Shown here: positions 43,089 to 50,777 of the stretch, in pieces
How the letters are laid out: each line of letters begins with the position of its first letter
How positions within the stretch are numbered: the first letter of the stretch is position 1
Source of the DNA: Pontibacillus salipaludis
Lineage (GTDB): Bacteria > Bacillota > Bacilli > Bacillales > BH030062
DNA: 64,000 nucleotides
Direction: 5' to 3'
NCBI RefSeq assembly: GCF_014642405.1
Contig: NZ_BMIN01000006.1
Location: 124,001-188,000 of the forward strand
The notes under the pieces: generated by a model
Databases searched by the model: none
Told to the model about the DNA's origin: nothing
Seen by the model: only the letters and a program-made list of their open reading frames with translations
Position numbers and translations under genes: made by a program

Positions 43089-44190
43089 ATGGAACTAGTA
43101 GATATTAAGCAAGAGATTGACAAAATGGCTAATCGTTTAGCGGACTTCAGGGGGTCTCTTTGACCTCGATACAAAGAAAGAGCGCATTGCTGAACTAGAA
43201 GAGCAAATGTCTGACCCGAGCTTCTGGGATGACCAAGATACGGCTCAAAAGGTAATCGGCGAAGTAAACGGCTTAAAAGGCTATGTTCACACGTTTGAAG
43301 AACACGTTGAATCCTTAGAAAACCTTGAGGTATCCTACGAGCTTGTCAAAGAAGAAAACGACGAAGAGCTTGCTGAAGAGCTTGAGGAAGACATGAAAAA
43401 GCTAGTTGAAGCGCTCAATGAATTTGAACTGCAAATGCTTCTTAGTGAACCATATGATAAGAACAACGCGATCCTTGAACTGCACCCTGGTGCTGGTGGT
43501 ACAGAGTCTCAGGACTGGGCAAGCATGCTCCTTCGCATGTACACACGCTGGGCTGAAGAGCGTGGCTTTAAGGTTGAAACAATGGACTATCTTCCAGGTG
43601 AAGAAGCTGGTGTGAAAAGCGTAACGCTAAATATCCAAGGTCATAACGCTTATGGCTACCTGAAAGCGGAAAAAGGGGTTCACCGTCTTGTCCGTATTTC
43701 CCCGTTCGACTCAGGAGGCCGGCGTCACACATCCTTCACGTCTTGTGAAGTGATGCCAGAGTTTAATGATGAGATTGATATTGAAGTGCGCTCAGAAGAC
43801 CTTAAAGTAGATACGTACCGTGCAAGTGGTGCCGGCGGTCAGCACGTTAACACTACAGACTCCGCTGTCCGTATTACACACACGCCAACGAATACGATCG
43901 TTACGTGTCAGTCTGAACGTTCTCAGATCAAAAACCGCGAACAAGCTATGAAGATGCTGAAGTCGAAATTGTATCAACAAGAAATCGAACGTCAGCAACG
44001 TGAGCTTGACGAGATCCGCGGAGAACAAAAAGAAATCGGTTGGGGAAGTCAGATTCGTTCCTACGTCTTCCACCCATATTCTATGGTAAAAGACCACCGA
44101 ACAAATAAAGAAGTCGGAAACGTACAAGGTGTGATGGACGGAGACCTAGACCCATTCATCGACGCCTACCTGCGCTCCCTCATCAACTAA
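43089..44190 (+). CDS. prfB: Peptide chain release factor 2 (programmed +1 frameshift)
   Basis: Release factor 2 reads UGA and UAA. The gene starts at ATG 43089 and meets in-frame TGA at 43161-43163 in the classical context AGGGGGTCTCTTTGAC: an internal Shine-Dalgarno (AGGGGG), then CTT TGA C. The ribosome slips +1 at CTT, skips T43161 and continues at GAC 43162. The joined product (43089-43160 plus 43162-44190) is 366 aa. The anticodon-like tripeptide SPF ([10 protein letters not shown]) and the catalytic GGQ (GAGGQHVN) are both present. Low RF2 lets UGA stall and favours the slip, so the protein regulates itself. Confidence 0.97.
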
Positions 44191-44195
44191 TAAAC

Positions 44196-44226
44196 AAAAA
44201 GCCTGCCCACCCGGCAGGCTTTTTTG
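44196..44226 (+). terminator. prfB terminator
   Basis: Twelve-base stem AAAAAGCCTGCC with GGCAGGCTTTTT and a short loop. Confidence 0.92.
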
Positions 44227-44245
44227 CGCTTTAGAGCATAGAAGC

Positions 44246-44367
44246 GTGCCAGACACCGAGTGATGCACTAAAGCACTAAAGCGTGCCAGACACCGAGTGA
44301 TGCACTAAAGCACCAAAGCGTGCCAGACACCAAGCGTTGCTCTAAAGCATTAAAGAGTGCCTGGCAC
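44246..44367. repeat. Cluster of four F1 repeats
   Basis: GTGCCAGACAC at 44246-44256, 44283-44293 and 44320-44330, then GTGCCTGGCAC at 44357-44367. All four starts are exactly 37 bases apart; the first three units are near-identical direct repeats (GTGCCAGACACCGAGTGATG ...). Confidence 0.9.
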
Positions 44368-44549
44368 CCTGCATTCCTTTACCGCGCTAATACGTTATTT
44401 CGGTGTCGTTTACACCTTTAGGGTTTGGTGCTATACTCCATAACGGACTTTTACGAAAATAAATACATATGTGAGTGAACTAGTCCTTAAATGCACACAA
44501 TCAAAGAAAGGACGATTAGGTTCGCTTTCACACTTTACTGTAACAGCGA

Positions 44550-44589
44550 GTGCCAGACACTCTTTACTCTGTTAAAGGGTGTCTGGCAC
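44550..44589. repeat. Pair of inverted F1 repeats before the YitT gene
   Basis: GTGCCAGACAC (44550-44560) faces GTGTCTGGCAC (44579-44589). With flanking ACTCTTTA/TAAAGGGT they can form a hairpin 40 bases before the next start codon. Confidence 0.85.
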
Positions 44590-44625
44590 TGTGTGGTGTG
44601 CTAAAGGAAAGGGGTTTTTGGGGAT

Positions 44626-45492
44626 ATGATGAAGAAGTATCGAAGAGAGCCGATGCCAGCGTGGCTACGGCATATTATTGAGTATACGTTAGTGATTGTG
44701 GGGTCAGCCTTTGTGGCGACCGCGTTTAATATTTTCCTACTACCGAATGAAATCGCTTCTGGTGGTGTGGCTGGAATCAGTACCATAACGAAAGGGTTAT
44801 TTGGCTGGGATCCGGCTTATGTGCAGTGGGCCCTTAATATTCCGTTATTTATATTAGGCGTCATTATTCTTGGTAAGAACTTTGGGGCTAAATCATTGGT
44901 TGGGACCCTTGCGTTGCCGTTTTTCGTTAAGCTGACAAGTGGAATTGACCCAGCTACAGAGAATGCACTCCTTGCCGCAATATTCGGAGGTATGGGTGTT
45001 GGAATCGGATTAGGTATTGTGTTCAGAGGCCGTGCTTCCACTGGTGGAATAGACCTTATTGCTCAAGTCATTCATAAGTACACCCACATTCCGCTAGGAC
45101 TTTGTGTAGCCATGGTAGATGGGTTAATTGTTACAACCGCAGCCATTGTGTTCGACATTGAAAAAGGTCTATTTGCTCTTATCGGGTTATTTGCTACTTC
45201 CCGCACAATCGACCTTGTCCAGGTGGGGTTAAATCGTTCAAAAAATGTCATGATTATTTCGAATGAATTAGAAGAAGTGAGGCAAGCTATTATCAAGGAA
45301 ATTGATCGTGGTGTAACCGTGTTAAACGGTAAGGGCGGTTATACGAATGAAGATCGCCATATCATCATGGTCGTGGTGGAGCAGAGTGAATTCACCAAAT
45401 TGACACAAACCGTTAAGAGTATTGACCCCTCAGCTTTTGTGATTGCAATGGATGCGGCTGAGGTACTTGGGGAGGGTTTTAAAACTTCCTGA
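44626..45492 (+). CDS. YitT/DUF2179 family membrane protein (YvjA-like)
   Basis: The 288-aa protein has about five membrane helices in residues 15-185 (YitT_membrane domain; LPNEIASGGVAGIST, GRASTGGIDLIAQVI) and a C-terminal cytoplasmic DUF2179 domain (MIISNELEEVRQAIIKEIDRG ... YTNEDRHIIMVVV). Function is unknown; the soluble domain resembles small regulatory ligand-binding folds. Position between prfB and cccB matches B. subtilis yvjA loosely. The start codon may be either ATG 44626 or 44629. The first 60 coding bases are G/T-rich, next to F1 repeats. Confidence 0.9.
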   Translation: MMKKYRREPMPAWLRHIIEYTLVIVGSAFVATAFNIFLLPNEIASGGVAGISTITKGLFGWDPAYVQWALNIPLFILGVIILGKNFGAKSLVGTLALPFFVKLTSGIDPATENALLAAIFGGMGVGIGLGIVFRGRASTGGIDLIAQVIHKYTHIPLGLCVAMVDGLIVTTAAIVFDIEKGLFALIGLFATSRTIDLVQVGLNRSKNVMIISNELEEVRQAIIKEIDRGVTVLNGKGGYTNEDRHIIMVVVEQSEFTKLTQTVKSIDPSAFVIAMDAAEVLGEGFKTS

Positions 45493-45546
45493 ATTGGTTA
45501 TAATATCCTTGATGGAAACTACACTACTTCGTTAGGGGGAAGTAAC

Positions 45547-45966
45547 ATGAAAAGTAAACTGTTAGCCCTGTTATTCGGATCCGCTCTTGTACTTAGTGCA
45601 TGTGGTGGCGGTGGAGATGATGGTGGAGAAGATGCCACTACTGACAATGGCGAAGACACACAAACAGAAGAAGGTACAAACGGTGACACAGGTACAGATG
45701 GTGGCGAAAGCACTGAAGGCGAAGGTGGCGGTGAAGGCGCAGTAGATACTGCAGCTGCTGAGAAGATTTATAAGCAAACATGTGCTGGATGTCATGCAAA
45801 CGACCTATCTGGTCAAGTAGGACCATCTCTTCAAACGATTGGATCGAAGCTAGACAAGAGCCAGATCGCAGATATTATTAAGAATGGTCAAGGCGGTATG
45901 CCAGCTCAGAACCTGAGTGAGGAAGAGACAAATACCGTTTCAGCTTGGTTAGCGTCTAAGAAATAA
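45547..45966 (+). CDS. cccB: Lipoprotein cytochrome c-551 (CccB)
   Basis: The 139-aa protein has a lipoprotein signal peptide with lipobox VLSAC, an acidic Gly/Asp/Glu/Thr-rich linker (about residues 20-65), then a small cytochrome c domain with heme motif CAGCH (Cys79, Cys82, His83) and a distal Met in GGMPAQN. It is anchored outside the membrane and shuttles electrons to terminal oxidases. The very long acidic linker is compatible with a salt-adapted surface. A strong terminator follows. Confidence 0.95.
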   Translation: MKSKLLALLFGSALVLSACGGGGDDGGEDATTDNGEDTQTEEGTNGDTGTDGGESTEGEGGGEGAVDTAAAEKIYKQTCAGCHANDLSGQVGPSLQTIGSKLDKSQIADIIKNGQGGMPAQNLSEEETNTVSAWLASKK

Positions 45967-45994
45967 GGACTCATTTACCCGAACATATGTAATG

Positions 45995-46032
45995 AAAAAG
46001 CCCAAAGTACACAGTACTTTGGGCTTTTTTCT
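45995..46032 (+). terminator. cccB terminator
   Basis: Sixteen-base stem AAAAAGCCCAAAGTAC with GTACTTTGGGCTTTTT, three-base loop. Confidence 0.93.
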
Positions 46033-46252
46033 TGTGGATCTTCCAATATGGTGACAAATTTCTTGCACTTCCCTAACAGATTTCAAAATATGACAACATT
46101 TGAAATGAAAATGTAATAAAAATATGTCTAAAAAAATAGAAAATAGATGTTATAATGATTAGGACAAAAGACGAAGTGAATTTTAGAAGTTTAGACAGAA
46201 TATGGACAAACAGACAATCAAGATTAATCATACATGTACAGGTGGTTTGCTA

Positions 46253-46939
46253 ATGATTGAAATGAAAGACGTGTCGAAAACATATCCGAATGGGGTTTCT
46301 GCTCTTAATGAAGTGAACCTCTCAATTGAACAAGGTGAGTTCGTTTATGTCGTTGGACCAAGTGGTGCAGGAAAATCAACACTTGTCGGCATGATGTATA
46401 GAGAAGAAAAGGCTACTGGCGGCTCCATTTCGATTAATGGAGTTTATTTAAATAAAATGAAAGAACGTAAGATTCCACACTTAAGAAGAGATATCGGCGT
46501 TGTATACCAAGACTTTAAATTGCTTCCGAGATTAACAGTCTATGAAAATATTGCTTTTGCATTAGAAGTAATTGAAGAAACACCAAAGAATATCCGTCGC
46601 CGTGTTATGGAAGTCCTCGATCTTGTAAATCTCAAACACAAAGCTCGTCATATTCCTGATGAGTTATCCGGTGGTGAACAACAGCGAGTTTCTATTGCGA
46701 GAGCCATTGTGAATCATCCAAAGACGGTAATTGCAGATGAGCCAACAGGAAACCTGGACCCGGAAACGTCTTGGGAGATTATGAGGATTTTCGAAGAAAT
46801 CAATGCACGTGGAACAACCGTTATTATGGCAACACACAGCAAAGACATCGTAAATACCATGAAGAAGCGTGTAATAGCAGTCGAAAATGGTCGAATTGTG
46901 CGCGATGAGCATCGAGGTGAATACGGTTATGAAGCTTAG
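46253..46939 (+). CDS. ftsE: Cell division ABC ATPase FtsE
   Basis: The 228-aa ABC ATPase begins MIEMKDVSKTYPNGVSAL. It has Walker A GPSGAGKST, the signature LSGGEQQRVS and Walker B VIADEPTGN. With FtsX it transmits ATP-driven movement across the membrane to switch on a peptidoglycan hydrolase. ATG 46253 gives the same N-terminus as B. subtilis FtsE; the extension to 46202 has no ribosome site. A TATAAT at 46151-46156 is the likely -10. It overlaps ftsX by 11 bases. Confidence 0.97.
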   Translation: MIEMKDVSKTYPNGVSALNEVNLSIEQGEFVYVVGPSGAGKSTLVGMMYREEKATGGSISINGVYLNKMKERKIPHLRRDIGVVYQDFKLLPRLTVYENIAFALEVIEETPKNIRRRVMEVLDLVNLKHKARHIPDELSGGEQQRVSIARAIVNHPKTVIADEPTGNLDPETSWEIMRIFEEINARGTTVIMATHSKDIVNTMKKRVIAVENGRIVRDEHRGEYGYEA

Positions 46940-47822
46940 AACGGTAGGTAGGCATATACGTGAAGGCGGAAAGAACATCTACCGAAATGGATGGATGACA
47001 GTAGCGTCCATTGGTGCTGTAACGACGACTCTACTATTAGTCGGGATCTTCGTTGCACTGATGTTGAACTTAAATCAGATGGCGAATAATGTTGAAGACG
47101 ACGTAGAAATTAGAGTTCTTGTTGATTTAACAGCCCAAGAAGATGACATTCAAAAAATTGAAGCAAAGATTAGAGATATCACTGAAATATCAAGTCTCGA
47201 CTTCTCTTCTAAGGAAGAAGAGCTTGAGAGCCTGATGGAGACTATGGGCGAAGACGGCAAGCAATGGGAGTTATTTGAACAAGATAACCCTCTTAATGAT
47301 GTCTTTGTAGTAAAGACAGCTGATCCTATTGATACATTTGATGTTGCAGACGAAATTGCTACGTTTGATAACGTCGACGAAGTTACATACGGGCAACAAG
47401 TAGTTGAGAAATTGTTGAAATTCACCAAATACGCGCGTTACATTGGGATCGGACTTATTGTAGGTTTAGTATTTACAGCTATATTCCTCATCTCAAACAC
47501 GATTAAACTTACCATTACAGCAAGAAGTAAAGAAATAGGCATTATGAAACTCGTTGGAGCAACGAACAGCTTTATTCGTTGGCCGTTCTTTATAGAAGGC
47601 ATGTTACTCGGAATCCTAGGATCACTCATTCCGATTGGAGTAACCTTAGGAGCCTATTATTATGTCTATAACAACTTAAGAGAGAAGATAAACTTCTCAT
47701 TTGTGGAGATTATTCCATTCGATCCACTAGCATGGCAATTAGCATTAATCTTACTTGCGATCGGAGCGTTCATTGGCGTATGGGGAAGCGTAATGAGTGT
47801 TCGCAAGTTCCTAAAAGTATAA
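46929..47822 (+). CDS. ftsX: Cell division permease-like protein FtsX
   Basis: The 297-aa protein has four membrane helices: one at about residues 23-45, an extracellular domain (50-165), then three helices at about 170-290. The cytoplasmic start TVGRHIREGGKNIYRNGWM contacts FtsE. The extracellular domain recruits and activates the murein hydrolase, most likely the M23 protein of the next gene. GAGGTGA precedes ATG 46929; the frame's earlier ATGs lie inside ftsE. Confidence 0.97.
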   Translation: MKLRTVGRHIREGGKNIYRNGWMTVASIGAVTTTLLLVGIFVALMLNLNQMANNVEDDVEIRVLVDLTAQEDDIQKIEAKIRDITEISSLDFSSKEEELESLMETMGEDGKQWELFEQDNPLNDVFVVKTADPIDTFDVADEIATFDNVDEVTYGQQVVEKLLKFTKYARYIGIGLIVGLVFTAIFLISNTIKLTITARSKEIGIMKLVGATNSFIRWPFFIEGMLLGILGSLIPIGVTLGAYYYVYNNLREKINFSFVEIIPFDPLAWQLALILLAIGAFIGVWGSVMSVRKFLKV

Positions 47823-47857
47823 ATTAGCACTTAGACAGGGAAGGGGAAAGGCGGAAT

Positions 47858-49285
47858 ATGAGAAAGATAGTAAGCATGTTTTCGATCTTTGCACTTTTAT
47901 TAGCAGGAACGTTTGCAGGTTCTGCTGAGAAAGTGATGGCGAAATCTTCTGCAGAATTACAACAAGAAATCAATGAGTTGAAAAAGAAGCAAGATGAGTT
48001 AGATAAAGAACGAGCAAACGCGCTTGAAAATAAAGATGAAACAGAATCCGAGCTTAGTGAAAATATTGAGAAACAAGAAAAAATCGATGCACAAATGAAA
48101 GATCTTGACCAAAAAGTTTCTAATACGGCAAGTGACATTAGCTCAAAAGAAGAACAAATCTCTAAAACAAATAACGAAATCGAACAAACTGAAAAAGAAA
48201 TTAAACAGCTTAAAAAAGAGATTAAAGAATTAATTGCAAGCATTGCACAACGTGAGCAGCTTTTAAAAGATCGCCTTCGTACCCTTCAAAAAAATGGTGG
48301 AGACATCAGTTATTTAGAAGTGATTATGGAATCAAAAGACTTCGGTGATTTCTTAAATCGAACATCAGCTGTAAATAAGATCATGGGCCAGGACCAAAAG
48401 ATCTTAGATACGCATCAGTCTGAGAAAAAGGCTTTAGAAGAAAAGAAAGTCGAAGTAGAAGACAAGAAGAAGCAGCTTGAAACGAAGAAGTCCAACTTAG
48501 AAGATCAGAAGAAGCAGTTAGAATCTCTTAAAGCTCAGCTAGACGAGCAGTTATCACAAAAGCGTGAGCTAATGGAAAGTTTAGAGCAAAAAGAACAAGA
48601 GCTTCACGATAAGAAAATGGAATTCTCAGAGCAAGCTGAAATCCTTCAAGGCCAAGCAGCAGCGATTAAAGCTGAACGCCAACGCACTCAACAGTCTAAG
48701 CAAGAAGCAGAAGAGCGTGAAGCAGCGGCAGCACTTGCAGCAAAGAAGAAGAGAGAAGCAGAACAAAAAGCAGAACGTGAAGCACAAAGCAACAACTCTT
48801 CTAGCAATAACTCAAGTAGCTCTGGCAGCTCATCAAGCAGCAGTAACAATGTGAGCCCAGCACCGGCACCATCTGCTCCAAGTACAAGCGGATTTATTCG
48901 CCCGGCAGCTGGACCTGTTACATCTACTTTCGGTCCGCGTTGGGGAACCCAACACCCTGGTATTGACTTAGGTAGCGCAGGAGCTTCAAACCCAATTAAA
49001 GCAGTAGCTTCAGGGACGGTTATTAAATCCTACTATTCTTCAAGTTACGGAAACGTTGTATTCCTTTCGCACTTAAAAGGAGGACAGGTTTACACAACGG
49101 TATATGCACACATGCAAAACCGTACCGTTTCAAGTGGACAATCTGTTCAACAAGGTCAAGTTCTTGGTGAAATGGGGAACACTGGGTACTCAACCGGGAA
49201 ACACCTACACTTTGAACTCCACGTTGGTCCATGGAACGCTTCGAAGACCAATGCTGTAAATCCATCAAGCTACATTAACTTTTAA
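47858..49285 (+). CDS. Coiled-coil M23 murein hydrolase, probable FtsEX effector
   Basis: The 475-aa secreted protein has a signal peptide (residues 1-30, cleavage near EKVMAKS), two long coiled-coil regions (about 32-125 and 185-305), a Ser/Asn linker (about 308-345) and a C-terminal peptidase M23 domain with HPGIDLGS and HLHFELH zinc motifs. The architecture is that of EnvC/PcsB-like proteins that bind FtsX through the coiled coil. In B. subtilis FtsEX controls CwlO; here the effector is encoded directly downstream of ftsX. All M23 zinc ligands (His, Asp, His) appear present, so it may be an active endopeptidase rather than only an activator. Strong terminator follows. Confidence 0.93.
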   Translation: MRKIVSMFSIFALLLAGTFAGSAEKVMAKSSAELQQEINELKKKQDELDKERANALENKDETESELSENIEKQEKIDAQMKDLDQKVSNTASDISSKEEQISKTNNEIEQTEKEIKQLKKEIKELIASIAQREQLLKDRLRTLQKNGGDISYLEVIMESKDFGDFLNRTSAVNKIMGQDQKILDTHQSEKKALEEKKVEVEDKKKQLETKKSNLEDQKKQLESLKAQLDEQLSQKRELMESLEQKEQELHDKKMEFSEQAEILQGQAAAIKAERQRTQQSKQEAEEREAAAALAAKKKREAEQKAEREAQSNNSSSNNSSSSGSSSSSSNNVSPAPAPSAPSTSGFIRPAAGPVTSTFGPRWGTQHPGIDLGSAGASNPIKAVASGTVIKSYYSSSYGNVVFLSHLKGGQVYTTVYAHMQNRTVSSGQSVQQGQVLGEMGNTGYSTGKHLHFELHVGPWNASKTNAVNPSSYINF

Positions 49286-49303
49286 TTAAACAAAAAGTTC
49301 AAG

Positions 49304-49340
49304 TAAGAGCTACACCTCACGAGGTGTGGCTCTTATTTTT
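49304..49340 (+). terminator. Terminator of the ftsEX-M23 operon
   Basis: Fifteen-base stem TAAGAGCTACACCTC with GAGGTGTGGCTCTTA (wobble), two-base loop plus fraying, then TTTTT. Confidence 0.9.
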
Positions 49341-49553
49341 ATATGGCTATATATAATCCAGTTTCCTAATCCTAAAGCTAGCTTTATAAATCTTCTATCA
49401 AAGGTTTGTAAAACATTACGAAAAGGTTATGAGGTTCAGGTAAAGGGTAATGAGTGGGAGGAGACTTTTATTGGAGAGATTACAAGGCGCGAGATAATCC
49501 AATACTTATAAACAGGAACGTCTAACACTAGCACCAGAAAGGATGAAGCCACA

Positions 49554-50228
49554 ATGACGACACCGATTAAAGCTTTTATATTTGATGTATACGGCACCCT
49601 CTTTGACGTACATACCGTGAAGGAGAAATGTGAAGAATTTTTCCCGGAAAAAGGTGAAGCAATAAGTCAGTCCTGGAGGCAGAAGCAGCTTGAATATTTC
49701 TTCTTATATCAGGTCATGGGTAAATATCGCCGATTTCCTGTTGTTACGATGAATGCTCTTCATTATGCGGTGAAGAAACATGGTGAGGAGATCACGCAAG
49801 AACAAAGCGACGCACTTATGGATGCCTACTTGCATCTAGATCATTATGAAGAGGTGGAAGAGGTGCTTGGAAAACTTGAGAACTATGAGCGCGTAGTTTT
49901 CTCAAACGGCACCCCTGAAACGCTTACTCCTCTACTTGAACATGCAGGCTTAACGGATTATATTGATGATGTATTAAGTGTAGATGGAATTAAACAGTTT
50001 AAGCCTTCTCAGGATTCATACTTGTATGCTTTAGATCAACTTGGCGTGAAGCGAGAAGAAGTCCTTTTCATGTCTTCTAATGGGTGGGATATTTCAGGTG
50101 CGAAAAACTTCGGTTTCCAAACCGCTTGGATTAATCGCAACCGTTTACCAGTCGAAGAGCTTAACCTAGAACCAGATAAGATTTATGAGGACTTAAACGG
50201 CATCTTGGAATGGACAGAAAATAATTAA
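49554..50228 (+). CDS. HAD-superfamily haloacid dehalogenase type II-like hydrolase
   Basis: The 224-aa protein has HAD motif I FDVYGTLFDV (nucleophile Asp at about 10), motif II SNGTPETLTPLL, the Lys in IKQFKPSQDSYLYAL and the motif III region MSSNGWDISGAKNFG. The SSNGWD form is characteristic of L-2-haloacid dehalogenases, which release halide from 2-haloacids. Many proteins with this signature act on other small phosphates or acids, so the substrate is uncertain. AAAGGAT is the ribosome site. It is a single gene between terminators. Confidence 0.9.
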   Translation: MTTPIKAFIFDVYGTLFDVHTVKEKCEEFFPEKGEAISQSWRQKQLEYFFLYQVMGKYRRFPVVTMNALHYAVKKHGEEITQEQSDALMDAYLHLDHYEEVEEVLGKLENYERVVFSNGTPETLTPLLEHAGLTDYIDDVLSVDGIKQFKPSQDSYLYALDQLGVKREEVLFMSSNGWDISGAKNFGFQTAWINRNRLPVEELNLEPDKIYEDLNGILEWTENN

Positions 50229-50234
50229 GACGTA

Positions 50235-50273
50235 AGGACCGACATTCACCTTTATAGGAATGTCGGTCCTATT
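50235..50273 (+). terminator. Terminator of the HAD gene
   Basis: Thirteen-base stem AGGACCGACATTC/GAATGTCGGTCCT with a ten-base loop; the following tract is only ATTAT. The downstream end touches the target site of the MITE at 50271. Confidence 0.8.
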
Positions 50274-50278
50274 ATGTA

Positions 50279-50543
50279 GGCTCTGTTAATGTTTAGTGTT
50301 GATTGTGTTCCATATAAGCCCCCTTATATGGAAGACTCGAAGTTGAGAGAATGCCTCCGTTTTCCCAAATTGAGAATGAGGTGGTTCGGGAAATCACTCG
50401 CGTTCCCCAGACACCCCACCCACTCAATAAACGTAACCTCCCAACTCACAATAAAGCGTCTCAGCTTCGAGCCTTCAACAATCCTGACCTATTCTTGAAC
50501 AAGATTGTTATAAAGAATAACAACAGCAAACTTTAACAGAGCC
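50279..50543. mobile_element. 265-bp MITE-like element with 8-bp target duplication
   Basis: The ends are inverted: GGCTCTGTTAATGTTT at the left and AAACTTTAACAGAGCC at the right. Perfect 8-bp direct repeats ATTATGTA flank it (50271-50278 and 50544-50551). Subterminal inverted similarity continues (GACTCGAAGTTGAGA vs TCTCAGCTTCGAGCC). It has no transposase. The ends look like those of IS6-family elements (which begin GGTTCTGTTGCAAAGTT and make 8-bp duplications), so it may have been moved by such a transposase. Inside, at about 50357-50437, is an internally deleted F2 element. Confidence 0.85.
50357..50437. repeat. F2 element, copy E (internally deleted) nested in the MITE
   Basis: GAGGTGGTTCGGGAAATCAC then TCGCGTTCC matches the F2 left arm of copy D (read in inverse), after which the sequence jumps to CCCACCCACTCAATAAACG, matching the opposite F2 end. 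The centre is missing. Confidence 0.7.
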
Positions 50544-50777
50544 ATTATGTAAAAGGTGTATCATTCATATTATATTTAGGTTACATCTTTTGTGGCTCCA
50601 AAAAATGGTGTACACTAGTAGGTAAGGAATTAGGAGAAAGCTTTTCTTTTTTTATCGTGGACATGTCGGGTTTGTTTCTGGCATATAGTAGAAATATAAG
50701 GCATCTCACAAGGCGGTGTGATGCCCATTTGTGTAACATTTTCGGTGCGAAAATCGATTTATTCGAGGTGAAAAGGT

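Noticed and set aside
43207-44190. Short prfB starting at ATG 43207
   Set aside because: The frameshift signal and the upstream N-terminal sequence show the gene starts at 43089.
44246-44367. CRISPR-like array because of the 37-bp pitch
   Set aside because: The repeat is only 11-13 bp, spacers are similar to one another, arrays have at most four units, and no cas genes are nearby.
49326-49511. 61-codon frame after the M23 gene (ending GNEWEETFIGEITRREIIQYL region)
   Set aside because: Its start is inside the terminator and it lacks a ribosome site. The C-terminal part looks protein-like and could be a remnant, but I cannot name a family.
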